Shown here piece after piece: positions 22,762 through 34,456 of a stretch of DNA of 64,000 bases. How positions within the stretch are numbered: position 1 is the first letter of the stretch; the number at the start of each line of letters is the position of its first letter. The DNA is taken from assembly GCA_037576215.1 (NCBI GenBank), contig JBANDB010000008.1, positions 1,426,001-1,490,000 of the forward strand, given 5' to 3'. Below the pieces are notes generated by a model, which saw only the letters and a list, made by a program, of their open reading frames with translations, had not been told where the DNA came from and made no database searches. The position numbers were made by a program, and so were the translations under genes. The DNA comes from Armillaria gallica (Eukaryota > Basidiomycota > Agaricomycetes > Agaricales > Physalacriaceae).

Positions 22762-25228
22762 TCACTCCCTAGCGCCAATCATTTGAGGCTTATATGATGC
22801 CAAACTGAGAACCTCTCGTTGCTTCACCAGAGGCTTTATGCGAACAGGGAGTGAGCCCGGTACGCCATTTCGCGTTGAATCCAATACTGCACATCAAGTC
22901 AGCTGATGAGGAGTCAGAGAGTGTACCAGAGTTAGTTACCTTCTTCATAGTGCTCATTGATATGCTCTCGCCTCTTATCAACTTCATAATCGTCATCCGC
23001 CATGGCATCTGAATCAAACATTCGCTCTCTTCCACGATGCAAGAATTGTCCCCAAGCCTTTCCACCGTTACTCCACGCTGCGCGATGGCTAGGTGTCCCA
23101 GCGGCCAAAAGTCGCATTATCTCTTCGTCGTGTCGTTGATGGTGGCCGTCCATCTGCTCTTGAAGACTGCCCTCAACGGTAGGAGGGCGAACGATATCAA
23201 TGCCATTGTCATGAGGTACTTCTCGTATCTCAGTTCCTTTCCGTGGCGACTGAGCGGAACGCCTCGGAGAACCAGGAGATTCACGTGCGATGGACGGATC
23301 CTCGTCGGGTAACGACATTGCCATCCGAAGCGGTGACGGCCGTTCAACCCTTGACGTGACAGAAGAGGTAAGGGGAGATGAAGATATGCCATTGGGAGAC
23401 CCGCGGTGAGGAGCAGATAATAGAGACAGAGGACGGAACGATGATAATGAGCTGGCTATCTCAGGCTGCTGTCTGTGTGAACGCGGCCGATTGGGACGAG
23501 CAGGCGCAGTTTGCTCAATCAAAGGCAGTACAGGCCTGACTTCGACAGGACGTCCTCCTCCTATCTCCTCTTCAAGATCGAAAACCATATCTAGATAATA
23601 CATGAGCAGGTGCCAGCATCGCATACAGAAATCCACAAACCTGAATCGATACGTGATGGAGGGGAGTCTCCGGTTCCGCCAGATCTGTCTTCCGATTGGA
23701 CATCAAAGGTCACCCGTCGCTTGGGTTTTAATGATGGTGGTCGTTCCCCACTACTTGGTGACTCCCGTTCTCTGGCTTTGGAACTAGGCGTCGACTGCGG
23801 AGCTTCGGGCTCACTGGGTGCAACCTGTGCACTCCCACTTGCACTTCGCGGCTGCTCTTCCGGTTGCTTGCCAGTTTGCTTGCGATGTCGCGCCATTTCG
23901 TCTTCAATAACAAAATATCTGTAACTTGCTGCAGTGTTAAGGCCGTCATCAAGATTTCTTCGAAATTGTAACACCGTGCTGCCCTCTTCGTGGTGCAGAT
24001 GAGATTTCTCGGATGTGAGCGTGATTGAAGACGCGATGGACGAAGGGCGACCGTCGTGGGGAGCTTGTTCCTTGATTGCCCGGGGGTGGTGAAATGACGA
24101 AGTGGCAAGAGATGCCGAAAGCGTCGAAACACGAGGAGCAGGTGGTGATCGCGAAAGACTCGTTGCAGGCACTTGTACGGGGATAAAGTCTCGCACAGAA
24201 ACTGTAGCTCCGTTGAGGTCACCGGAACTGGCCTCTTTCCACGGCCGGAGAGTAGGTGACTTTGGGTTACCTTCTTCTTCTGCAACACGTAAACCTTCTC
24301 TGTATGTGTCTACGAGAGCCTGGACTTGCGCCTTGAGTTCATCTTCAGCTTGAAGCAACTGTGCGATCTTGACTTTGACGATCTCATCGACGTCTTGCTC
24401 TGCCTTTAGTCTGAGCTTTTCAGATTGAGCAGCGGCTATATTTGACAGGCGAAGGAAGACAGGATCGGAGGTAGCAGGAATGGAAGAATACATGGGCTCC
24501 AAAGCTGCGAGATAATGGAGATCTGTCGACGGTGGCGACATGGTTGGCGACTTGGGGAATGGCGAGGCAGTGATGGGAGGAAGAACAAGAGAAAATAGTG
24601 AAGAATACTGTGGCGATTCTTCTTGCTGTGATATGTCAGCTTCGGTCTACAATTAGGAAGAAGTCAGCTTTCGAAACATAGAACGCCACTGAGAGAAAAA
24701 ACGCGTAGCGCCAGCAGACGAGGCAATAAAAAGCGCCCAAGAATCTGACTCACCAATGCTCCTTCAAAGACCTCAATCCATCCCGACGGCGTCCTGAGCA
24801 CATCATCCTCCACCCATCCCGACTTTGGTATAACGGGTCCTTCGCGAGTCGCCAAGTTTGCATACGAGTTGGTCAACAATGGTGCAGAAATGAAGGCACG
24901 ATATACCAGTGTCCGACAAACTAGACAGCCCAGGGACATGAACTGGGCAAACCGCGAGGATCCCTCAATTGGCGTGCCACGAGAACGGATCCTCAGCGTT
25001 AATTGCGGGTGCGCCTGCGACAAATAGCGTGAACCATACCATTCGGCTCCACAGGAACAGCGTACTTACCGCCGAAATCCCGTCGTGCTTCACATATACT
25101 TGGGTGAATCCTGGCTCCGTCGCAAGCTCCGCAGGTACTGGTCCGACCGGTTTTGACGCCTTGATTTGCACATTGAGGCATTTGCAAGCGAAACGGGATT
25201 TTTTCTTGCGCGAAACCTCTGCCGCCAT
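22762..25228 (-). CDS. Unknown protein: N-terminal Cys-pair domain, coiled coil, long Ser/Pro-rich tail
   Basis: I do not recognise a family. Exons 25070-25228, 24754-25014, 23641-24646, 22940-23590 and 22762-22886 join in phase to 733 residues; introns are 55, 107, 50 and 53 bp. The N-terminal domain has CKC (about residues 15-17) and CLVC (about 83-86), with strand-rich sequence between, as in small zinc-stabilised beta folds such as Mis18/Yippee or GFA-like domains; this is only inference. Residues about 190-260 are charged and heptad-like (SEKLRLKAEQDVDEIVKVKI), a likely coiled coil. The rest is disordered and Ser/Pro/Arg-rich with short acidic stretches, suggesting phospho-regulation. 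An internal ATG at 24541 could be mistaken for the start, but the 105 bases before it stay in frame with exon 2. Confidence 0.75.
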
Positions 25229-25467
25229 TGTGGGATGCAGCGAAGAAGCGCGAGGTGGATGAAGGTGGGCGTCAACAACGGACTGATTTGGATTGAATGC
25301 GTGGATATAACGGGTCACGGCCTCGCTCTTGGCCGAGTCATTATATGTCATTCATTGCACAGCTCTCAGGCTACGCAACTGATGATAGCTCCGAGCACGT
25401 CGTGTTCGCTTCGTCAAGGCTCTATTTACACAACCGGTAAGTATATAATAGACAAACTTCAATCAGT

Positions 25468-28366
25468 CTAGCGAGTTTTCTTCGACTCCTTATTCGCTGC
25501 ATCCGCCTCATCGACCATGACCTGTCCATATTCATTCACTCGCTTGGGATCAATTCGGTATATCCACCGCTGCAAATAGAGTTCAGTCTCTCGAGTCGCC
25601 GCCGGTCAGATGGTGGCTCACTTGGTACAGGAAGATCAAGAATACCACATCGTCTCGGAAACATGCCAGCCGATGCAAGAACGGCATCTTAATACAAAAT
25701 CTTGGCACACACGGGCATCAGTATCAAGAATGGGATCCTGGGCGTTCGGGACGTACGCAAATAGATCATCAACAACGGTTGAAAGTGTCTTAAAGATCAT
25801 TGACTTCATTGGCATATGGGCCACGCTCTACCAGGACGTCAGCATCAGCAGATGAGCTGAGTGTGTGACCCCCACCTTGAGTTTATAGTTGATAATCAGC
25901 TGAGGCACCAATTGAGCCTATCGAGGGAGTTAACAGTGTAAAAGTATCACAGTGTCCGTTACATACGAATCCGAACATGTACACGAAGGACGTCAAGGTT
26001 GAAATGACGAAGCTGTACCATCCTTTGTGCGTGTTGTAGATTAGCGAGTACACGGTGTACGCAGCAAGAAGCGGAATCGCCGCATACGAGACATAACGAA
26101 AGGCCAATTTATCGTATCTACAGAACAAGTTGATTAGACACTTTGGCATTAGACATTTAAAAGAGTGGCGCAGGCGTTAACACCGCGGCTGATCGCTAGC
26201 ACATCCTGCTCGTTCATTTGTGTCAGCGCCATTAGAGACAGCGCCTCGACCCCGGCTAATAAACCCAAAAGAACAGGCAGGACCTGCCATGATCGATCTC
26301 AATAGGACACCGGCCGCAAGGGTGGTTAATAGGCCATTAAGATGATTCCGACATCAGAAAAACTTCTCACTCTTGGGTCTTCTTCTCATCTTCGCTGAGA
26401 ACATGCTTGTCTTTGATGTCCAGCTTGTACGGGATCAAAGAACCGGTCGGTGCGGATACCAAAGATATATCCACGGCTTTTGTTATCTGCACGAACACAT
26501 CAGATTTTGTTGATGAAACAATTTATTCTCACCTTCCAAGCTTCGATGAGCACGCCCATGCCGGAACCAAAGAGAATCATCCAGCTGGTGTTCTCGTTGT
26601 TATCGATGAGGTATAGCAAAATAACGATCTGGACAAAGACGTTGGTGACAATAGTTCTAGGCAGGAATTAGTACCAGCGTTAAACTTCACTCTGGACGCT
26701 TGGGGCTTCTCGCGGAAGTACCTGCGGGGCTACCCTAAGGATAAGCTCACCACCGCAGACCGTAGAAATCGGGGGATTTCAGCTCCGTGCAAAGAAAGAC
26801 TACCGGAGTCCAGATGTGAAGGCCTCGATGAAGCAAAATACCTAACAGAGACTCCAACCATCTCCTTCTTCTGCCGCCAATGGGAAACATCGGATTTGAA
26901 GGCAAGCATCTCGAAGCTGTACTTATCAGGAATGGTGCCACAGTCCTCAAGAAAGGGAAGCACTTACAGAACATGAAGCACACTGACTAGACCGGTCAAT
27001 CCGAGGAACCAAGGGTTCGTCTCTAGCAGCATTCGCTTGACTTCGTCGATTTCCGCGTTGGCTGCGGAACCTTGTTGCTTCTCGGCATCTTTGAATCCCT
27101 GCGTCATAGTTGCGAATACTTGGAATTTCATATACGACATGGGTTGGAAAACAACTTGGACCGGTAGCGCCTTGGTGGAACTATTGACCTCCACATAGTG
27201 ACTTCGTAGGTGCCAAAATTCGTTGGGGAAGATGATGGGTTTATAAAGACCTAAGATAGGTTCAAATTCATTGTATATGAACAACGAAGAAGGGTCCTCA
27301 CCTTTCGTTCCAGTTTCATCTCTCGCGTCGGGTATGAGGTGTATGTCTGAAATACAGTTGCATGTTACTGGAGGACAACTAAATATACGAGATGACTCAC
27401 GCTCAAGAATTGGCGGCGGAAGCGAAGAGTAAGGAAGAACAGCTGGATCAGAGATGAGAGCAAGGGTTACGTTCTACCGAAAAATGAGAGCTTTGCTGGC
27501 GAGAACAGACTTGAACTAACACTATGCCAATGAGGGACAATAACATCCGCTTCTTCGGCCTCTTCCTCGGCACCTGTCTCGCCACTCAAGAGGTTCTTCT
27601 CCTTGCGAGCCTTTGCTCGAGGGAAATATGGCGTAAGTACTGTGAGAAATGAGAAAAAGGATTCCATGCGCAGCAGCCCCACGCACGTTTGCGAACATAG
27701 TGAATGTTTTCCGTGTCGAAAACGGTCCTCGAGAGATCTAAAGTTGCACCGTTCCTTAGTAAGTAAATATCTGCCCATAGGGAACCATTGTTCTTGACAA
27801 CCTGTGACAACGATTAGACAGAGTCAAAGAAGCGAAGTTAGTCACGCACCTCCGGGAAGTCAATGGTGTACTCCACGGACCGATGGTCATTATAGTCTCC
27901 AAACTTGATGTCATCCCACACGAAATGCGGTAGATTATTTTCCTTGTTGTCGGTATGTGGGGTCGTTGTAAAGTACACCTGCATGGAATATGTTTCGCCA
28001 AGAGGCCACGCCAGAGATGCATGTGTTGGGGGCTGACTCCATGGATCTACAGGTTGTGTATTGACTGCCGGCTTTCCTCCAGTAGATACCGCTGTATCCG
28101 GTCCAGCTGTCTTTGGTGCAAAGAATTTGGTGGCTACAGCCCAATCCGTAAATGTGAATCCTGAAAAGAGGAATTTCTTTTGCATACCGACTTGCGTGAT
28201 AGCCCAAAAGAAAAATATTTGCTGGAATATAAATCTTATTACCGGACTCGAGCGGAAATTACTCAGTGCGCACCTGAGCAATTCCCACGAACTTACGAAA
28301 TCCTGATTCTTCTTGTTGGGCACCGCCGGTGGCTGGAGCAGCCGCAGGAGCTTGCACTGTCGACAT
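25468..28366 (-). CDS. CLPTM1-family (cleft lip and palate transmembrane protein 1) homologue
   Basis: Fifteen exons, all in phase: 28274-28366, 27850-28221, 27687-27801, 27521-27639, 27401-27473, 27302-27346, 26968-27250, 26842-26916, 26533-26656, 26371-26486, 25967-26117, 25876-25917, 25757-25827, 25622-25700, 25468-25569; 619 residues (human 669). Introns are 46-56 bp except two longer ones (185 and 253 bp). Conserved parts include the N-terminal hydrophobic segment, a long luminal region (LYLLRNGATLDLSRTVF, FPNEFWHL) and a C-terminal set of membrane helices ending in HMPMKSMIFKTLSTVVDDLF, FRDDVVFLIFLYQRWIYRID. The family acts in ER/Golgi membranes; human members affect receptor trafficking and lipid scrambling. 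The fungal role is unknown. Confidence 0.93.
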
Positions 28367-28639
28367 CGCAAGTTCGAGTACGAGGGTAAGAGGCGTACGT
28401 ACCCAAAAAAGGAATCCGGGCCGATATCACCGACTCCGCACAATTTGTTAGCCTCACCGACTCGCCAGCGACTCTCGTGTCGAGCATCAAATGGCGGTGT
28501 ATGGCGCCATCGACGCTATGTTTTCTTAGAAAAGTTTTCGTACCAATTCATCAACGCGGTCCAGAAGGATCGAAAAGCACTCGACACGATACATAATCAA
28601 GCATAGGCTGTTATTACAGCAATAAAATCATATTCACCA

Positions 28640-29450
28640 AGTTCTGATCAACATTGGCAAAGTCCCACAACGAAACAAGACGATCAGAGGTGTGCATAGA
28701 GCTATGGGGTATCAGTAACTTATCTGTATCCCGCGTATAGATATCCAATGCAGTCTCGCCTGCCCTTGTGCGAGAATTGTCATCAGCGCCATGGTTCCAA
28801 CAGCGCAGTCACCGTCTCCACAGTCGTCTCAAAAACCAGTGTGAACTTCGACTGATGTGGGTTGCGCAAATCCCGAGAACGACACACTTCTCCACCGTCT
28901 CATCTGTGAAAGCCCTCCGGTACTCTGCGAGTTGTACACGCGTAGTGCAGCGGTGTGAGCCCCTCATCGTCGCTGGTATTGACGTCTGCTCCGTGTCCAA
29001 GGAGTGCGCGTACTACCGTAGTGCACGATTCAGTGATACGGTAAAGATGATGGAGAGGAGTGGCTGATTCATTGTCGGCCAGTCGAGGACCAGCACCAGC
29101 ATTCAGGAACGCGATGATCGTCTCGTGAAGCGAAGGACAGGGACGTCTCGTCATGCATATTTTGCGCATTGGCGTCGCCGTTTGCTTTCACGAGCTGCTC
29201 GATGAGGGTAGCAATTTCACTGTGCCCTTCATGCATTTATGTACTAAAGCAATTCGGGTAGTAGAAGTGCAGCGGGGAGTCCCCTAGTGAATCAAGGATG
29301 TTCGGGTCCGCACCGTGCTTCAGAAGCTCGTGAAGAGATGGGATTAGAGACGAGTAGTTGGTGAAACTTGCCGCCAATGGGTGATGCTCACCAAGCCTGC
29401 AGCTTTATCCCGCACATCAATGTTCCGGAGCATAACCTGCTAAGAATCGA
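28640..29450 (-). pseudogene. Decayed ankyrin-repeat gene
   Basis: Pieces of ankyrin repeats occur in all three minus-strand frames: LLKHGADPN with SPLHFYY (about 29270-29340), TPLHHLY and LLGHGADVNTSDDEGLTPLHYA (about 28920-29080), and GETALDIYTRD (about 28720-28760). Stops and several frame changes separate them. Short introns with good borders cannot join all pieces. At least three to four repeats were present. No start or end is visible. It lies upstream of clptm1, same strand. Confidence 0.7.
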
Positions 29451-29799
29451 ACAATCATGACTTTTAGTCTTCAAAAAGATACCTGTACTTCGCTCACATT
29501 GATATTTGATCACTTATTCGTGCAACTTATTTGCAGATCGTCCGAATGAGTAGGGGATAGTTGATTATCGAGTATGAATGATCTGCACGTTTTTATGTCC
29601 GAAGGAGAAAATCTCTCTCCTCGTGCTACTGTGAGTTGAAGTCCAAGATGAAGTGTCAGCGCACATTGAACGCCTGTAAACGAAACGTAAAATACGTAAG
29701 GTCCCGAGAACGAAGAATTTATGTAGATACATTAAGTAACATTATAAAATTGAGTAGAGTCCTGGGAGGAATATAGCTACAAAAGGTCATGACGTTGAA

Positions 29800-29890
29800 T
29801 ACGAAAAAAGTCCTGGAGAAGTCCGAAATGGTAAGTCCGTAAGTCCTTAAGTCCTGAGTCCTTCTAAGTAAGAATAAAAAGTCCAATGTC
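29800..29890. repeat. Degenerate AAGTCC/GTCCTTAA simple repeat
   Basis: About nine copies of AGTCC spaced 6-12 bases apart in roughly 80 bp, with variable linkers. It looks like a decayed hexanucleotide repeat just downstream of the BTG-like gene. Confidence 0.55.
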
Positions 29891-29892
29891 CG

Positions 29893-30540
29893 TCAAACCC
29901 CGACTATCCTCCTGGCCAAGCCTTTTTGGCGGTGAATGGTGCAGCGAGCCTGACACCTTCCGTAACAAAACTCCCGGATATGAAGTCGTTTGGGGCGATG
30001 GAGGTAAGGCGTCGACTGCGAGGCTGCAGATGATACACTTGTCACAGAAGACAGCGATACGTCAGAAAAATAAGATGACGTGGATTCTGTATCCGAGTCC
30101 GAGTCGCTATCGACTGGGGTGAGGTCAGGAGGAGCGGGTACATGGATGGGCATGAGAATATGAGTAGGTGGGTGAACAGACTGTTTCCCAGCGATGAAAC
30201 GGACGTTCGATGGATGCAAGTCAGTATCAGCATCCCAAAGAGCGACTGTGTGAGCTGCAATCTGGGCCTGGACATGAAGGGGCATGATGGTTATGTGGAT
30301 ATCCTGGTTCCCGAGCAAAAGGATCCAGTAGGGCCAGGGCAGCCCGGTGGTCATGCAAGCATCATGAAGTGGTCGTGGAGGGGGCCTATACGGCGACAGT
30401 GAAAGAGACCGTACTCGCTGCAGAGATTTTTTAAGCAGACATCGCAACTTGTCTACAACCCGAGACGAGCAAAGGGGTGCAAGGACGTCGGTGAGGAACG
30501 AAACGACGGCAGAAACGGCGGTCGTGTCGATGACCTGCAT
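29893..30540 (-). CDS. BTG/Tob-like (anti-proliferative domain) protein
   Basis: Single exon, 215 residues. The first 45 residues (AVSAVVSFLTDVLAPLC, KLRCLLKKSLQRV) and the following LSLSPYRPPPRPLHDACM and WILLLGNQDIHI follow the order of fungal BTG/Tob proteins, in which a helix pair is followed by a Ser-Pro-Pro-Arg-Pro segment and a strand. BTG/Tob proteins bind CCR4-NOT deadenylase in animals. The later part is acidic and serine-rich (DSDSDSDTES), then basic. The match is weak after the first 110 residues, and the usual FVDPG ending of the domain is replaced. A diverged or orphan protein remains possible. Confidence 0.5.
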   Translation of the reverse strand: MQVIDTTAVSAVVSFLTDVLAPLCSSRVVDKLRCLLKKSLQRVRSLSLSPYRPPPRPLHDACMTTGLPWPYWILLLGNQDIHITIMPLHVQAQIAAHTVALWDADTDLHPSNVRFIAGKQSVHPPTHILMPIHVPAPPDLTPVDSDSDSDTESTSSYFSDVSLSSVTSVSSAASQSTPYLHRPKRLHIREFCYGRCQARCTIHRQKGLARRIVGV

Positions 30541-30743
30541 GGCAGAAAACTGTGGTTACCCTTCGTGAAGCCGCAGTCCTTATATAGCCGGGTGGGTAAC
30601 CCAGTAACCATTATTGTGGACGCCGATGCCATTGTAATGCCAAAGCGCAACAATACCTGTCCAAGTAAACTTTTGCCGGCGTCACTACCGGTCCGGTCTG
30701 CCGAGCTAACTTTTTTTTCATTCATCCTCATTCATACCCCGTC

Positions 30744-31233
30744 ATGCTCGGGCTGGGACGCGCCCTCTGTCGTCGTCGCAGTGTTCTCTCTCGATATCTA
30801 CCGTCTGCGCCAAGTGGCCAACTTTCTTTTCGACGCGTCGTTCGCGTCGATACCATCCCTCAGCAGCTTAAGCTTGATCTTGGTGCTGTAGATGATTTTT
30901 GCAGGGAAGCCGGCGGAGAAGATACAACCTCGAGCAGACCATACTATGCCGGACCGCTGACTCTCGGAAGATATGGTCAATCTCTACATTGAAACGCATA
31001 ATGGCGGACAGGGTACGGCTCTAACACTGAAAGACTCCGTGCCACCCAATATCCTCCAACGCCATAACCAATATGGGACTACTTTCGATGACTCGGTGCC
31101 TCAAGATCCAAGATATTTCATCTACCGTCAAAGTGGGAAACGTAACAGAGTTCTTCCAGCCGTACACTATACATTCTTAAAGGATAGACGAAGAAGAGTC
31201 TTGTGTACATGTCCGTTTTCTGGACATACATAA
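30744..31233 (+). CDS. Small unrecognised protein, possible two-exon gene
   Basis: An ATG at 30744 opens an Arg/Ser/Leu-rich N terminus that could be a mitochondrial presequence. A 30883-30970 intron (88 bp, weak GTGCTG donor) would join it to a frame containing NLYIETHNGGQGTALTLKDS and SVPQDPRYFIYRQSGKRN, giving 133 residues. The second part looks protein-like. The splice choice is a guess, and the exons could belong to separate genes. No domain recognised. Confidence 0.3.
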
Positions 31234-31637
31234 AACAGGACATGTGGGTATCATTTCTGGGAGCGACTATCTGTCTACCCTCAAGGTCTCAATTCAGAGG
31301 TGCTCGTGTGTTGTCCGCAGACGACCTTTTAGACGAAGCATACATGTATCCTCGTTGATACACGAAGGAAAGGGACCTCTATCCACTCCGCACTATAGTC
31401 ATCCGAAATATCGCGGATGCGCGCACATACCTCCGGTGTTGTAATGCCGTTATCGAGTTCGACGTCGATCCGGTAACTCTTGCTCGATTTATGTAAACAG
31501 CGATTCCCAAGGCAATACCGTGCGATCTGATCAGTAGGCTTTTTTTTTGCTAGTAACCTTCCGGATGTCGACAACCGCGCCAAGATTTTTTGACAGCTTT
31601 GGGTCCCTTGGTTGAACAATTTAGCGTCAGAGTCTCA

Positions 31638-31998
31638 ATGGAAGGGGGTAACCAACCATCTCTTCTCGCCGCTTATGATCTGGGCGTCAACAAAACCCTT
31701 CACCTTCGCATCGACCGAACCCACCTCATTGGCCTCCCGTTCATGAATATGTTTGAGTGCTTCGGTGATATAGCGAGGACGTCAGTACGTTTTTCGTGCG
31801 TCTTGGCAGGGCCCTCTTCAGCCGTAGTTATTAACCGTATGGTGCAGGGACGATCCCAACTTAATGGACGGAGACCCGTTTATCGATTTTCAGAATATTC
31901 GCGGCCCTGCGTGCATTGGTCCATCTCAAAGAGCTAATGCAACATTTACAGATCTTCATGGAGTGCCCATATTTATTCCCGTGCCACGAGTCAATTGA
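31638..31998 (+). CDS. Small unrecognised protein, two exons
   Basis: Exons 31638-31780 and 31848-31998 join through a 67-bp GT-AG intron to 97 residues. The text AAYDLGVNKTLHLRIDRTHL and DGDPFIDFQNIRGPACIGPSQ is protein-like, but I recognise no family. A second coding-like stretch follows directly in another frame (CHESIEACDFEIHSECFYLSDLGG begins near 31982), so the stop at 31996 may be due to an indel and the gene may run to 32182. Confidence 0.4.
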
Positions 31999-32182
31999 AG
32001 CCTGCGACTTTGAGATACACTCCGAATGTTTCTACCTCTCCGATCTCGGTGGGCTGCTCGACACGGTCATGTCTAGATTTGATCAGGAACAGCGATCGTG
32101 CCTTCAGAATACGCGGTGTTCTGAACACCGGTCCCCTCTCCTTGCTCGAGTGCCCTCTGAATCATCACGCACAGGGAGTTGA

Positions 32183-33233
32183 CAAAGCATGTATATATAC
32201 CGTTCGCGTTACAGCCGTGCGACTCTGTTCCTGTCCTGTTCTTGACGGAAGCATATACTTACACGCTTATCCTGCCCTGCCATCCCCTGCCCTGTCCCGC
32301 TTATACGAACTTTCTATTCCACTCTATGCTCGTATTATGAGCTGCCCGGCGTCTATCCTGTTGTCCTGTCCCTTACTGATCGGTCACGCGAGAGCCCAGA
32401 CATGGCGGTCATCCTCGTTCACCCTGGTCCTTTATTTTAAGCTTCACCATCCCTCAGTTCCTGGATGTCGTTGCTAATATCTCCTTATGTGGCGCCCAAC
32501 GCTTTAACTAGCCCTCAATGGGTTTCCATCTCAAATACAGTTCCAGGGAACAAGATATAATACGAACTTCAGAAATCAAGATGCTGGTACGGAGCGCTCG
32601 ATGGATACGGATGGTGTTCCGGGAGCTACGGGAAAGTACGGGAGCGCAATGATCGAGCGCGCTACTCGCAACTCCCTGGGGAGAAATTTGACGGTTTCTG
32701 ATATCAGGTGGTCTTAGTCTCCTTTTCGACGCACTTTATCAGTGGGCGCCGATGAAAGGATCCGCCATTTCCATTTCCCCAGGATGTGTTGGTGCTGCCG
32801 CGTTTTTGCTTGGAAGGCTCAGGTTAAAGCCACGCAGCGGCCGCCTCTTCCTCCGTATCTTGCATATGAGCTCGCTATGCTGCGACGAAGGAGGAATGCG
32901 CCGTGGAAACACCACTTAATCAACCGGGATTTATGGGACAAGGGATTTCCTTCCCAACGGATGGAGTGGCTCACGCGATGGCTCGATGGCTACAGGTGGC
33001 CATAGAGCCGGACCTGGACAAGGCAGCAGTGCGTCTCACCCTTTACTTTGTCTGCAACAAATGTTGACCGTTGTCTAGGTATCCCCCTTTTCCGGCGGTT
33101 TTATTGTTTCCTTGTCTTGTTCCTTTGTGGCTTTCCCTTTGACATAAGGAGCCACTAGCCCCTCCTTCATCTCGACAACTTCATTTATAAACGATGCTAA
33201 AGCATCTTTATTTTCAATCTCGCACCTCACACA
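32183..33233. other. Intergenic, no gene recognised
   Basis: Contains a CCTG-rich stretch around 32270-32310 and short open frames without conserved text. A TTTATAAACGATG patch at 33184-33196 may be the promoter of the next gene. Confidence 0.45.
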
Positions 33234-34103
33234 ATGCCAGCCCGAACTTTCCCTTCAAACAACTCTACTTCTCTCTGGTATCTTGTTGCGTCCGCGGAAC
33301 GCGTCAGCCAAGACTCTTCCGCTGCCCTATCTGCTGCCAAAGGCCCATCCGACGAAGACCGCACTGATACGATGAATGCCCTGATGGACTCAGTAGCCGT
33401 GCACAACAGACTCCTCGCCGCTGCGAGGGGAAAGGTTACAAACCCACCCGCCGATCTGGAGAGCTTTGAATACAATACGCACGTTGCGTCGACTTATTCT
33501 GGTGTCAGCTATCTTCGGGGGTTCATGGATGGTATTTACACATGGGATAAGGCATCCGCCGAAGTGACCAGATGGCTGGCTTGCGTCTGGCGGTGCCTCA
33601 TACATGAAAGTCCGGATATCAAGCTGGTTTATGACTGTCTTTCGTTGTTCACGCAAGTTGTACGTTCGTCAGAAGGGTCTGGCGTCTTATCGCGACACAA
33701 GTCGGTGCTTTATCCGTTGCTCGTGCTAGTACTGATTCGTCTATCAGATTTTCCGACTTGACATGTCATCTCAGAGTGGAAACCGCTGTTTGCGATATCT
33801 ATAACGTCGATGAGCACATAGAGAGCCATATTGCTTGGATGTGGAGGGATCTCATTGTATCTTCAGTTGCTCACAATGGTGCCACCGGTATTACGGTTCT
33901 GATAAATAATCGTATTGGTGAGTACGGTTACGGGAAATCCGTTGCAAATTGTATTCGTGATCCTGGTAAGTCGTATACGCATTTGTGTGGCTCCCGTTGT
34001 CTATACTCATATCCGTGTTCCAGGGCAAGACCTCTACGAATTTTGGGATGGACATTGGTCGCAGGCCATGATAGATGCTGGCCAGGACCTGCAACCGCAG
34101 TGA
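33234..34103 (+). CDS. Unknown family, member A
   Basis: Exons 33234-33700, 33748-33965 and 34024-34103 give 254 residues. Introns are 47 and 58 bp, the first with a TACTGAT branch site. The central part (TCHLRVETAVCDIYNVDEHIE, then WMWRDLIV) matches member B at 36992-37778 (NCRLTVELFGQPGIVVYN, then WLWRELIV), and both share a Gly-Trp/Phe-Trp-rich end. Exon borders fall at the same places in both. No known domain and no signal peptide. The family appears lineage-specific. I infer that A and B arose by duplication. Confidence 0.6.
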
Positions 34104-34360
34104 CCGTTAACTCGTTTCATGTTACATGGCCTTGAGAGTTCCTTAGTTGTATTCTTACTTCCATATCTTGATCTGTCTTATCTAGCACCATTTTGAGCAT
34201 ACCACTGGAACTAGTTTGCATCTCCAATTATGTCTGTTCATGTCTGATATAGCAGGTTAAATTGCAACCAAGTTCATCCCGTAAGGTGATATTTTTTGGT
34301 GTGTACTCCCATGGCCGAAGGAGTCCTTACATTGAATGAAATAGACAGTCAAGTAGCTAA

Positions 34361-34450
34361 GCCCCCGTTGTCTAATGGTTATGACGTCAGACTTCTACCC
34401 CTACTCTCAATCTGATCTGGAGGTTGCGGGTTCGAGTCCCGCCGGGGGTT
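34361..34450 (+). tRNA. tRNA-Arg(UCU) with a 17-nt intron
   Basis: Cloverleaf: acceptor GCCCCCG (34361-34367) with CGGGGGT (34443-34449), a G1-U72 wobble; D arm at 34370-34385; anticodon stem TCAGA/TCTGG; anticodon TCT at 34394-34396; T arm GCGGG-TTCGAGT-CCCGC at 34426-34442. The intron (34398-34414) sits one base 3' of the anticodon, the standard place. B-box GGTTCGAGTCC is present. Confidence 0.92.
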
Positions 34451-34451
34451 C

Positions 34452-34456
34452 TTTTT
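34452..34456 (+). terminator. RNA polymerase III terminator of the tRNA
   Basis: TTTTT begins two bases after the tRNA 3' end. Confidence 0.85.

Noticed and set aside
24539..24541. ATG at 24541 as the start of a separate gene
   Set aside because: The 105 bases before it are open and join in phase to exons with conserved-looking text at 24754-25228.
26657..26841. Extra exon inside the 185-bp clptm1 intron
   Set aside because: The protein without it already matches the human family member in length across this stretch (GVSVR to NVFVQ).
32742..33005. Plus-strand frame of 87 codons
   Set aside because: Starts with GTG, not ATG; no family similarity and no splice partner.
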